Below are positions 1 through 8,088 of a stretch of 22,447 bases of DNA, piece by piece. Within the stretch, counting starts at the first letter, position 1. Each line of letters starts with the position of its first letter. The DNA comes from Stramenopiles sp. TOSAG23-2 (taxonomy: Eukaryota > Sar), in the NCBI GenBank assembly GCA_900128395.1, contig LT649513.1, forward strand, positions 1 through 22,447. Direction: 5' to 3'. The position numbers and the translations under genes were made by a program. Under the pieces are notes generated by a model. The model was not told where the DNA came from. It did no database searches and worked only from the letters and a program-made list of their open reading frames with translations.

Positions 1-36
1 AGCGCACACGTGGCACACACTAATTACATCATCGAA

Positions 37-1293
37 TTAAAAGCAACTTTTAGGCTTAACATTTATTGCTGTTGAATGGATAGTATTATTGCATGTTACA
101 AAGCCATGACCAGGAAGGGAAGTAATGGAAACATTCTCCATTTTAATATTAGTACAAGGAAGCTCTGGTATGCAATTAAATATCCCAGCTGTAAGTGCCC
201 CACCATGAATATTTCGAAAAATTACATTTTTTACATTAGGCCATCCATCTTTTGCATGGCTTGCATTTGGCAAGATATTTCCATCATACTCATCTAATGT
301 TATTGCAGTACCTGATACTTGTCCAAGCATTGCTAGTTCAACGTTCTCGAACAATACATTGCTAACTGTACCGCCTCTACCATAACCAGTCTTAATTCGC
401 AAAGGATGTAAGACATCATTAAATTTAATATTTTTAACAACAATATTATAAATACCACCACTCATCTCTGAACCAATACTAATACCATCACCATGTGGCA
501 CACGTATATTATCAACAGTAATATTAATACTAGGCTTTCCAAAAAGTCTCCCAGCTTTATCTTGTCCAGATTTTATGGCTATTTGATCATCACCACCAGA
601 CAAAGTACAGTTTCGTATATAGACATTTGTAGACGAATCAGGATCAATACAATCGGTATTTCTACTATAAATAGGTGCTGCAATAATTAAACCTTCAATC
701 AACACGTTATCGCACACATATAAATGTATCGTCCAAAACGGTGCATTTAGGATAGTTATACCTTTAATTACTATGTCGGAGGAATACATCGGTTCAATCA
801 ATCTTCCCCGTGTATGTTTCAATGTATCTTTATGACCTGGCAAACGACCTGATCTTTCCCACCATATAAAACCCTGCCCATCAATTGTTCCAGTTCCCGT
901 AATTGTTATGTTTTTACTATTGAATATACCAATAAATGCCCCATATCGTAGCGTCATATTACCAAAATTTTCAACTGGTTTCGGATAGCTTGGCAGTGGT
1001 GCAACAACTGGCCATAAATTAGGATCCGTTGTCGCTAGTAATATACCATTTATGACGAAAATTTGATTGCTTGTCAAATTGAAAGGAGCAGATAAAAATT
1101 TGTATTCAGCAGGTAAAAGTATGGAGTCACATTTAGCAATAGCATGTTGTATTGCGTTGGTATCTAAAGTACGCCCATCTCCTTTTGCACCATAATCTAA
1201 AACATTGCATGATTTTTGCGTACCTTCAACAAATCTATTTAGAAATACAAAACATATTAATAGAAGTGTAATTATTATTGTTGTTGTTGATGA
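37..1293 (-). CDS. Glycoside hydrolase family 28 (polygalacturonase-like) enzyme, start codon unresolved
   Basis: Probable secreted enzyme cutting pectin or a related polysaccharide; substrate unknown. The frame is open from 1293 to the TAA at 37-39, about 418 residues. The 5' part encodes a hydrophobic, signal-peptide-like stretch and then DYGAKGDG, the usual first motif of the GH28 beta-helix. GH28 active-site motifs follow: NTD with its Asp at 652-654, GGDDQIAIKSG with GDD at 586-594, PHGDGISIGSE, and LRIKTGYGRGG. All three family aspartates are present. The NTDG motif reads NTDC, and the HG motif carries extra residues. The overall pattern resembles plant-type GH28 proteins. No usable in-frame ATG precedes the conserved N-terminus: the only nearby one, at 1297-1299, is followed at once by TAA (1294-1296). 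Non-AUG initiation, a spliced leader exon, a sequence error or a recent nonsense mutation are all possible. Family assignment is firm; the start and integrity are not. Confidence 0.85.
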   Translation of the reverse strand, partial: SSTTTIIITLLLICFVFLNRFVEGTQKSCNVLDYGAKGDGRTLDTNAIQHAIAKCDSILLPAEYKFLSAPFNLTSNQIFVINGILLATTDPNLWPVVAPLPSYPKPVENFGNMTLRYGAFIGIFNSKNITITGTGTIDGQGFIWWERSGRLPGHKDTLKHTRGRLIEPMYSSDIVIKGITILNAPFWTIHLYVCDNVLIEGLIIAAPIYSRNTDCIDPDSSTNVYIRNCTLSGGDDQIAIKSGQDKAGRLFGKPSINITVDNIRVPHGDGISIGSEMSGGIYNIVVKNIKFNDVLHPLRIKTGYGRGGTVSNVLFENVELAMLGQVSGTAITLDEYDGNILPNASHAKDGWPNVKNVIFRNIHGGALTAGIFNCIPELPCTNIKMENVSITSLPGHGFVTCNNTIHSTAINVKPKSCF

Positions 1294-1298
1294 TTACA

Positions 1299-1346
1299 TA
1301 CACACACACACACATATATATATACACACATACATACATATATATA
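1299..1346. repeat. CA/TA microsatellite in a divergent promoter
   Basis: Alternating CA, TA and TACA units fill nearly all of the gap between the GH28 frame and the eIF2B delta start. Length change here could alter spacing for both genes, and upstream ATGs on both strands lie in or beside the repeat. Confidence 0.9.
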
Positions 1347-1361
1347 GTGCATACAATTACA

Positions 1362-3041
1362 ATGTCTTCCTTCGATAGCCCAATTGATAAAATCAATGAT
1401 TTAGCGAAATATATTGATGATAAAAATGATTCACCTCCACGTTCGCCTAAAGTGAAACCAAGTAGAGAGACTACGGAATCATTTGTTAAAAATACTAAAT
1501 CAAATATACATGGATGGAGTCCAACTAGAAATAAGGATAGTGGGAAAAATCGTAGACCAAGTGGGAATCAAATTATTGATAATTTTACCCTAACTCCAAT
1601 AGCAAGTGACGATACACCATCAGTTGGTGATAATAATAATAATAATACAAACCAAATACGTACTATGTCTGCTAACGTAGATGCAGATAAAAAAAAGAAT
1701 AAAGGAAAAAAAGGTGGTGACCCAGCTAAACAATATCCCAAGAAACCAAAACTTTCAAAAAAAGAGAGAAGGGCTTTACAGGAAGCGCAACGGGCGAGAA
1801 AAGCTGCGTTAAAAGAAGGTAGTGGTGGAAATAGTAAAAAAGGAAGTGCTAAAAATAGCAATAGTAATACCACTAAGAATAGCACAAATTCAAACAACAA
1901 CAACAATAATAATAATACAAGTAAACGAAAGAAAAAGAAAAACCATGGCGGTCATGCTATTTTTTCACATTTAGCACAATATCAAGCTACAAGTACTAAA
2001 TCAGAAAAGTTATTATTTTCAAAAAATGAAACAGTACACCCAGCAATAATACGAGTTGGTTTAAAATATGCACGATGGAAAATTTCAGGTTCAAATGCTC
2101 GATGTGTGGCAATGTTGCATGCAATAAAGGAAGTTATTATGGATTATACTACACCCCCGGACCAAGTATTACAAAGGCATCTGGATAAGCATTTAAAACC
2201 AATGATTAATTTCATTGTTCGTTGTCGACCTTTATCTAGCAACATGGGAAACGCAATTAATTTCGTCAAGGCTTCGATTGCAAAAATTGGGACAAACATT
2301 AATGACGAGGAGGCAAAAGAGACGCTTTGTGAACGGATTGATCGATTTATTTTAACGCGTATCACATCGGCATCTGATGCAATTGTTAAGTTTGCTATTG
2401 AGAAAGTTTTAGATGGGGATGTTATATTAACTTATGGAAGATCCTATGTTGTAGAAAAATTGCTAATACGTGCATTCAAAAGCGGCATTAATTTTCAAGT
2501 AGTAGTAGTTGACTCTAGGCCAAGAATGGAAGGCAGAGGATTGTTAAGTCGCTTAGCAAAAGTTGGTATTAAATGCACATATGTACTCTTAAGTGGTTTA
2601 TCGTATGTCATGAAAGAAGTGACGAAAATTATATTAGGCGCATCATCAATGATGGCAAACGGTGCCGCCGCTTCACGTGTTGGAACTGCTTGTGTGGCTA
2701 TGATGGCTAATAATTATCATAAACCTGTAATTTTTTGTTGCGAAACGTATAAATTTACTCCTAGGGTACAACTAGATTCGATAGTCGATAATGAAATGTT
2801 AGACCCAGATGAATTATCGAAAAATTTGTACATGGAACAGGTGTCAATGAATAGCTCGAACACAAACGCATATAATTCTTTGAAAAATTGGAAAGAGAAT
2901 AATTATTTGAATTTATTGAATATTGCATATGATTTTACCCCTTGTAAATTTATCGACATGATTATAACAGAAGTGGGTATGATGCCAGCCTCATCAGTTC
3001 CAGTTATCATTAGAGAATATGAAGCGGCAATAAACGATTAA
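1362..3041 (+). CDS. EIF2B4: Translation initiation factor eIF2B subunit delta
   Basis: Regulatory subunit of eIF2B, the cytosolic GDP/GTP exchange factor for eIF2 and the target of eIF2-phosphorylation stress control. The 559-residue protein has a disordered N-terminus of about 195 residues with an N-run (residues 178-185) and a basic segment KLSKKERRALQEAQRARK (130-147). The conserved region starts near GGHAIFSHLAQYQ (196-208). Subunit-delta signatures are VHPAIIRVGL (225-234), SGSNARC, DYTTPP, CRPLSSNMGNAI, VVVVDSRP (380-387), EGRGLLSRLAKVGI, NGAAASRVGTA, CCETYKF (459-465), VQLDSIVDNE and ITEVGMMPASSVPVI. DSRP, SRVGTA and CCETYKF are shared across the alpha/beta/delta regulatory subunits; the long basic N-terminus and DYTTPP favour delta. 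I chose ATG 1362 (A at -3). An in-frame ATG at 1290 would add only microsatellite-encoded residues. Length is close to the animal and yeast proteins. It diverges from the GH28 gene across a very short gap. Confidence 0.97.
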   Translation: MSSFDSPIDKINDLAKYIDDKNDSPPRSPKVKPSRETTESFVKNTKSNIHGWSPTRNKDSGKNRRPSGNQIIDNFTLTPIASDDTPSVGDNNNNNTNQIRTMSANVDADKKKNKGKKGGDPAKQYPKKPKLSKKERRALQEAQRARKAALKEGSGGNSKKGSAKNSNSNTTKNSTNSNNNNNNNNTSKRKKKKNHGGHAIFSHLAQYQATSTKSEKLLFSKNETVHPAIIRVGLKYARWKISGSNARCVAMLHAIKEVIMDYTTPPDQVLQRHLDKHLKPMINFIVRCRPLSSNMGNAINFVKASIAKIGTNINDEEAKETLCERIDRFILTRITSASDAIVKFAIEKVLDGDVILTYGRSYVVEKLLIRAFKSGINFQVVVVDSRPRMEGRGLLSRLAKVGIKCTYVLLSGLSYVMKEVTKIILGASSMMANGAAASRVGTACVAMMANNYHKPVIFCCETYKFTPRVQLDSIVDNEMLDPDELSKNLYMEQVSMNSSNTNAYNSLKNWKENNYLNLLNIAYDFTPCKFIDMIITEVGMMPASSVPVIIREYEAAIND

Positions 3042-3136
3042 AAAAAAAGATTTTTTTTTCAATTTAAACGTAAATATTGACATTAACATATACGAAGTAT
3101 ATATTGGGAGTAAAAGAAATTTATACGATTCGTACG

Positions 3137-3159
3137 ACTTCGTATAATATATACGAAGT
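3137..3159. repeat. Inverted repeat, 10-bp arms, 3-nt centre
   Basis: ACTTCGTATA (3137-3146) pairs with TATACGAAGT (3150-3159) around the centre ATA. It can fold on either strand, so it could serve 3' ends of both convergent genes. The arms happen to match the inner part of the P1 loxP arms, but the centre is too short for a lox site. Confidence 0.85.
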
Positions 3160-3181
3160 ATGAGGAAGAGACAATTATATA

Positions 3182-3200
3182 TAATACGAGCTTCGTATTA
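3182..3200. repeat. Inverted repeat, 8-bp arms, 3-nt loop
   Basis: TAATACGA (3182-3189) pairs with TCGTATTA (3193-3200) around GCT. It lies 22 bp beyond the neighbouring inverted repeat and has the same TACGA core. Confidence 0.85.
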
Positions 3201-3360
3201 AAATATATGTATTTTTATTAAAATATATTATGTTGAGAATTCGTGTATGATACTCGTAGATAAAATAGTAAAAAATAAGCTTGTTCGCGTATATAAAATA
3301 CGTTCGTGCGTTCGTAAAAAATACGTAAAAAATAAAGTATGAGTTCACATATTTTATATA

Positions 3361-6300
3361 TCATACAAAAAACTTCTCATCTTTGTTATGAACAGCTAAA
3401 CTCTTAACTTGCGTATATGGAATATGATATTCATTTCTATATGTTGTGTATTTCAGCTTAATTTCATTTTCATGTTTCATATCTTTTAATGCTCTTTTTT
3501 TAGCTGCAATTTTGTGGCGCTTTGCCTTCAAGCGTCTTTTCACGTTACTTCGCACCTGCGATCTTTGTTTTTTTGTCATATTTAAAAAATCCTTTTCATC
3601 GAATGGTTTTTCTTCTTCTTCACCAGTACCATCATCATCGTCCTTGCTATATCTCTTTTTGTACCACGCTTTTAATTTCTCTTTCCAAACACCAAATATT
3701 TTTGGAGTCAACTTTTCTTTTAAATTGAGAGCTTTTTCTTTCAATTTTATTGCAGGATTGATAAATATTTTTTCACCAACTTTCTTAATTACTCCACTTA
3801 TTTTTGGAAACTTTTTACCAAACGCGTTGAATGGCATTGTAATCCTATTTTTCCAAATTTCATAACGTGACAAATGCATAATTTTATCTTCGAGTTCACT
3901 TTCAGTTACTTTGGGCTTGAATTTGCGAAATACGTACATGGGAACTTCATGTTCATCTCTTCTTCGTCGATGCGCTAAACTTCGCTCTAATTTTATTTCT
4001 TTTTGTTGAAGAGTTTTCAACCTATTTTTGACTTGTCTAACTTCAGCATTATAGCCACCTTCTTCTAAAAAATCTTCACTTTCAATATGATTTTCCATTA
4101 ATTTTTCTAAACGTGCTTCTAATAGTATCGTTTCCCTTCTATACTTTTCACGTTTTTTCTTTAACATACGTTCCTTATGCTTTTTATGCAATAATTTTTT
4201 TATTTTATTTGCTGCTTCAAGCTCCTTCATTTTTTCTATATATCTTATATTTTCCATTGCACGTAATTGATCCTTTACTACCCTTATAATAGAATGTTGA
4301 ACCCAATCTTCCGCGGGCAAAGCTTTTGGTGCTTGTTCCATAATACGTATGATTAAATCTGTTTTTAGCTGTTTGCCCAATACAATGGAAAAATTTTGTC
4401 GAAAATATTTTAATGCCATGCGAGGTACGCAACGTGGATTTGGTGCAGTTCTACCACCACTTGCAGAAACTTTAACAACAGCAATTTCATTTCCTGCATC
4501 TTTTGCTCCAATGCCATATTCCTTTAATTTTCGATCGCCTGGCAAATAACCAATGCTTAACTCATCTGGAAAATCTAAGGTATTATCTAAAAAGAAAAAA
4601 CCTCCTTCTGTTGGTAGAAAAAAATAACCTAACGATTCAGGACCATATTCACCAGAATTTGCATTAAACAAACGTATCATTTCATCTATCGTCTCATCCT
4701 CAGTAACAACTAGACGGACCAGACTCCCACTTGGTATACTTTTAATCCATATTGTTATAGGATTATAACCTTCTGCCTGGCGATATTGTAAAATAGAGCC
4801 ACGATCTACTAAACGTGTATGCATCTTACTTAACCATGCCATCTTCTTCTTTGCTATTCTTGCCATTTCTTCATGATGTGAAAATCCACCTTTAGATTTA
4901 CCAGGATGCGACTCAGACATACTTTTCTTTCTCTTCCCTTGCGCTTTAACTTTATCAGGGGAATATTTATCAGTAGTGCTTATACGTTGCTTCTTTTTTC
5001 TACGAACACGACGACAAGATATATTTGCATGTTTTTCCCCATTTTCAAATTCGATTTCATAAAATAGCCCATCTTTGTGTTTGGATATAATTTTACCAAG
5101 ATAATGACCTTCCCAGCCTTTAACTCTTGCTTCTACATATGCACCAACACGAAAGAAACGCTTGTTATTATGTTTTTTATCATCCATATCATTACCTTCC
5201 ACATTATCTTCCTCATCTTTGCCACTTGCTTTACCATCCAATTTTTTCTTTTTCTTTTTCTTTTTTTTCTTCTTCTTTGTTTTCTTTTTCTCCTCGTCAT
5301 CTTTACTTTCAGCTTTTTTCTTCTTTACATCCTCAAGAGATACAATTCCTTGTGGCCGTACATAGACCGGTTCATACACATCTGGATCCTCTCGTTTTGG
5401 ATATGTATGTGGCATCTTTTCATTTAAATCAAAACACGCCGGGCATCCAGGATGTCCAGTAACTCCTGGTCTAGCTTTACAAATGGGACAACGACTACCA
5501 AATGGCTCTAATGTTTTCACATCAAACTCTTCATATAGATCTTCCTCCTCATCAGATTCACCTTCATCCCTTTGATCGCGAATGTAACTAAAAAATGTAG
5601 GATTTTCTACCATAGTGTTGCAACGAGTACGTTTAACACTGAACTTTCTAAATAAACCATAAAATGATATATGTTTATTATTCGTTTCCAACTCATCAAA
5701 ATTTTCACGAATTTCCCTATTTAAATTATCTGCTTCCTCTTTTTCTTTCGCTAAACGTTTTTCTTCCTTTTCACGCTGCTTTTTTTCATATTCAGCTAAC
5801 ATTTGTGCACCTGTTTGACGTTTTTTCCTCTTCTTTTTCCTACGACTTCCATTGCCACGGCTACTAGCTCTAATACTGCCACCTCTACTACTCGTAGCAC
5901 GATCATCATCCACAATCAGAAAATCAGATGCTGAATGTACACCTTCTATTGTTTTTGGTGGTGGTGGAAATGGTCCATTCTCATTTTCCAATTGATAATC
6001 TTCATCGTAATAATCTATTGTCGATGGCAGTGACCCGGGATGTAACTTTTCAACATCAACACGATTTTTTTCATTCACAACACTGATTTTTGGCTTTGGC
6101 TTAAAAGTAATTTTATCTACATCATAGCCCCAAAATATTGGAGACACTTTATTTACATCATGCTTGACTCTTTGTTGACGATATCCAACAAAAGATGGAT
6201 GTCGGTTTATTGATTGATAAGACGTTACTTCAAACAAAACATCACGGCGTTGTCGATTTTCAACAATTGCTGCTTGTGTTTCTAATTGGTTTTGTATCCA

Positions 6301-7170
6301 CTCATCAGTAGCGCGTTTCATTCGTTTCAATTTTTTTGTTGCTTCTATTAGATCTTGTTGCCTTTGTTTTATTCTAGCTCTTTGCTGTTTCATAATTATC
6401 TTATCCCTTTCTTTACGTTTAAAGGCTTTTTCACGACTTCTTCTTTCCCTTTTTGTAGCCCAATAATCTTCTCTTTTTGCTAAAAACTCAGGTTGGCTAG
6501 ATTTCGAAAATGATACATCGGTTGCATTTTTTGTTTCATTTATTGTTTTGACAACATCTTTTGGATCCTCCTTTGCTAAATATACATCAGTATCAACTAA
6601 GCCAAATCCAAAGGACAAAGACGTGTTTGCTTCACCCTTATCCAGATCGTCCCAAGTTGGAACTTTAAAATTACTATTTGCATCTTTTTTTCTCTCTAAA
6701 ACTGGTTTACCAAAGCCAAATGCTATGGATTCTTCTCCAAGTGTACGTCGTTTATTTTTCTTATCTATTTTTGCTTGTTTTTTCTTCCTTTCAGCCTCCT
6801 TTTGTTTCATGTATTTACTTTCCGGCCCGTACATCTTAGCCAATGCATCTTCATCATCAGCACTTTGTATATCAGAATCACCTGAGCTATCTGTTTTTCC
6901 ATCTTCAAAAAATTCTCGATCAGATTCGCTGTCACTCTCTAATACATATCTATTAATCTTTCTCTTCTTTTTCTTATTTTTCTTTGAATCGCGTCTCTCC
7001 TTTCTTCTAGTTTCTTTCTCTAACTTTTCTGCCTCTCTATTATCATATAATTGTTCCATTATATCACCCGGCACAATAGCATTACCTTGCCCGGCAGCAA
7101 TTAACTCTGATATTGTTCTTTTATGATGCTCATGTTTATCATGTTCGTGACCTTTAGTAACACGTACCAT
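3361..7170 (-). CDS. Large lysine-rich protein with Cys4 zinc motif, Tudor-like and ubiquitin-like segments; function unknown
   Basis: I do not recognise this 1269-residue protein as a named family. It has a His-rich N-terminus (7-16), basic and acidic low-complexity blocks, and two FGFG motifs (151-154, 187-190). A predicted coiled coil lies at about 235-310. A conserved-looking block around FYGLFRKFSVKRTRCNTMVE precedes a CPIC...CPAC cluster (C561, C564, C576, C579), which fits a structural zinc site. A lysine run (12 K at 632-643) precedes a Tudor/Agenet-like segment (about 671-725) with the pattern VGAYVEARVKGW..HYLGKI. Residues about 806-890 look ubiquitin-like or RA-like, ending LPGDRKLKEYGIG. 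The C-terminus is basic and helical. A Tudor-like fold with basic tails would suit a nuclear protein reading methylated residues or binding nucleic acid; that is inference. ATG 7168-7170 has A at -3; the stop is TGA. Confidence 0.85.
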   Translation of the reverse strand: MVRVTKGHEHDKHEHHKRTISELIAAGQGNAIVPGDIMEQLYDNREAEKLEKETRRKERRDSKKNKKKKRKINRYVLESDSESDREFFEDGKTDSSGDSDIQSADDEDALAKMYGPESKYMKQKEAERKKKQAKIDKKNKRRTLGEESIAFGFGKPVLERKKDANSNFKVPTWDDLDKGEANTSLSFGFGLVDTDVYLAKEDPKDVVKTINETKNATDVSFSKSSQPEFLAKREDYWATKRERRSREKAFKRKERDKIIMKQQRARIKQRQQDLIEATKKLKRMKRATDEWIQNQLETQAAIVENRQRRDVLFEVTSYQSINRHPSFVGYRQQRVKHDVNKVSPIFWGYDVDKITFKPKPKISVVNEKNRVDVEKLHPGSLPSTIDYYDEDYQLENENGPFPPPPKTIEGVHSASDFLIVDDDRATSSRGGSIRASSRGNGSRRKKKRKKRQTGAQMLAEYEKKQREKEEKRLAKEKEEADNLNREIRENFDELETNNKHISFYGLFRKFSVKRTRCNTMVENPTFFSYIRDQRDEGESDEEEDLYEEFDVKTLEPFGSRCPICKARPGVTGHPGCPACFDLNEKMPHTYPKREDPDVYEPVYVRPQGIVSLEDVKKKKAESKDDEEKKKTKKKKKKKKKKKKLDGKASGKDEEDNVEGNDMDDKKHNNKRFFRVGAYVEARVKGWEGHYLGKIISKHKDGLFYEIEFENGEKHANISCRRVRRKKKQRISTTDKYSPDKVKAQGKRKKSMSESHPGKSKGGFSHHEEMARIAKKKMAWLSKMHTRLVDRGSILQYRQAEGYNPITIWIKSIPSGSLVRLVVTEDETIDEMIRLFNANSGEYGPESLGYFFLPTEGGFFFLDNTLDFPDELSIGYLPGDRKLKEYGIGAKDAGNEIAVVKVSASGGRTAPNPRCVPRMALKYFRQNFSIVLGKQLKTDLIIRIMEQAPKALPAEDWVQHSIIRVVKDQLRAMENIRYIEKMKELEAANKIKKLLHKKHKERMLKKKREKYRRETILLEARLEKLMENHIESEDFLEEGGYNAEVRQVKNRLKTLQQKEIKLERSLAHRRRRDEHEVPMYVFRKFKPKVTESELEDKIMHLSRYEIWKNRITMPFNAFGKKFPKISGVIKKVGEKIFINPAIKLKEKALNLKEKLTPKIFGVWKEKLKAWYKKRYSKDDDDGTGEEEEKPFDEKDFLNMTKKQRSQVRSNVKRRLKAKRHKIAAKKRALKDMKHENEIKLKYTTYRNEYHIPYTQVKSLAVHNKDEKFFV

Positions 7171-8088
7171 GTTACTTTTTCTAATATAAAGGTATTGTCT
7201 TTACTCTATGGTTTCTATTGTGTTTTATAACATTTTATGAAGCGAATGATGTATTGATCTAGTTATAAAGTACTGTTGTAGATGAAATTTGCTATTTTCT
7301 GTTGTTTGTTTGATATATTTATCTTATAAAGATAATTCGTATGTTACAGCTTAAAGTTATAAATTTATATACATACAGTAGTATTATATACATATATATG
7401 AAATGTACATACATGCAAATAGTAGTATAGGGCACTATAGGTGTATTATTAATATCACTAAACCAGGGACCAGCAGGGAGTTAACGTGGTAACGTATACA
7501 TTTAGCTCCTAATATTTTAAGGTGCGTGCGGCCAGAATCAAATCAGTCCAGCACAGTACAGAGTAAAATAAGAAGTATAATACTAGTCGTCTATTATAAC
7601 AGTAGAACTACGCACTAACATTCGCAATACTGATGTTGATACGCACTTTAAACTTGCATTTTTATAACTTTACTTTAGCTCTATCTGATAATACCAGGTA
7701 GCTAATAATACTTGGTATAATAATATAAAATAATATATTATAACGCACACCTGGCACATAAATATTACCAGGTACTAAGTAAATAATTGGATGAAGTTGT
7801 GAAGAGTGCAAGAAGGGCAAGGCATAATTATTTTAAATTTATCTTATCGAAAAATGGAAACAAAATATAAAAGAGAAAGAAACCGAATTGATTTATAATA
7901 CCAAACAAACTGAAAACATTGCATAGCATTCCATACAAATAATAACTCTAAGTAAATATTGAGAAATAATGTACATATAAACAATAAAAAATTTAGATAT
8001 AAAGTCTGTGTAAAAACTAACTAAAAAATACTGCATAATTGTAGAGTATTAGTCTTATAGTAACAAGTGTACATAAATCCAATATAAT
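7171..8088. promoter_or_regulatory. Long divergent intergenic region (about 0.9 kb)
   Basis: The longest spacer in the window lies between two divergent starts, so it should contain both promoters. No reading frame, tRNA or known RNA was recognised. It holds a TACAGTA heptamer (7374-7380), the octamer ACCAGGTA twice (7693-7700, 7767-7774), the motif CGCACACCTGGCACA (7744-7758), and a locally less AT-rich patch around 7465-7560. An unrecognised non-coding RNA cannot be excluded. Confidence 0.5.

Larger units (their letters stand above)
3042..3360. other. Convergent 3' spacer with TACGA inverted repeats
   Basis: AT-rich spacer between the stops of eIF2B delta and the large basic gene. It has no supported gene but is rich in TACGA/TCGTA units: TACGAAGTAT at 3091-3100 and again at 3152-3161, a short palindrome at 3124-3134, and the two longer inverted repeats listed separately. 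An AATAAA lies at 3331-3336. It probably holds the 3' UTRs and poly(A) sites of both genes. Confidence 0.6.

Noticed and set aside
1294-1299. TAA read as an amino acid (alternative genetic code) to rescue the GH28 start
   Set aside because: TAA ends most other genes in the window, so reassignment is unlikely.
1290-1361. N-terminal extension of eIF2B delta from ATG 1290
   Set aside because: The added residues are encoded by the microsatellite, while ATG 1362 has A at -3 and begins a typical N-terminus.
3137-3159. Similarity to a loxP site
   Set aside because: The arms match the inner 10 bp of the loxP arms, but the centre is 3 bp instead of 8 and there is no recombinase gene or phage context. 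Nearby TACGA repeats explain it as local sequence style.
6548-7126. 192-codon frame opposite the large basic gene
   Set aside because: It is a Ser/Phe/Leu-rich antisense shadow of Lys/Glu-rich coding sequence.
7465-7560. Possible tRNA or spliceosomal RNA in the less AT-rich patch
   Set aside because: No tRNA A/B boxes, cloverleaf, or U1/U2/U4/U5/U6 signature could be found by eye.
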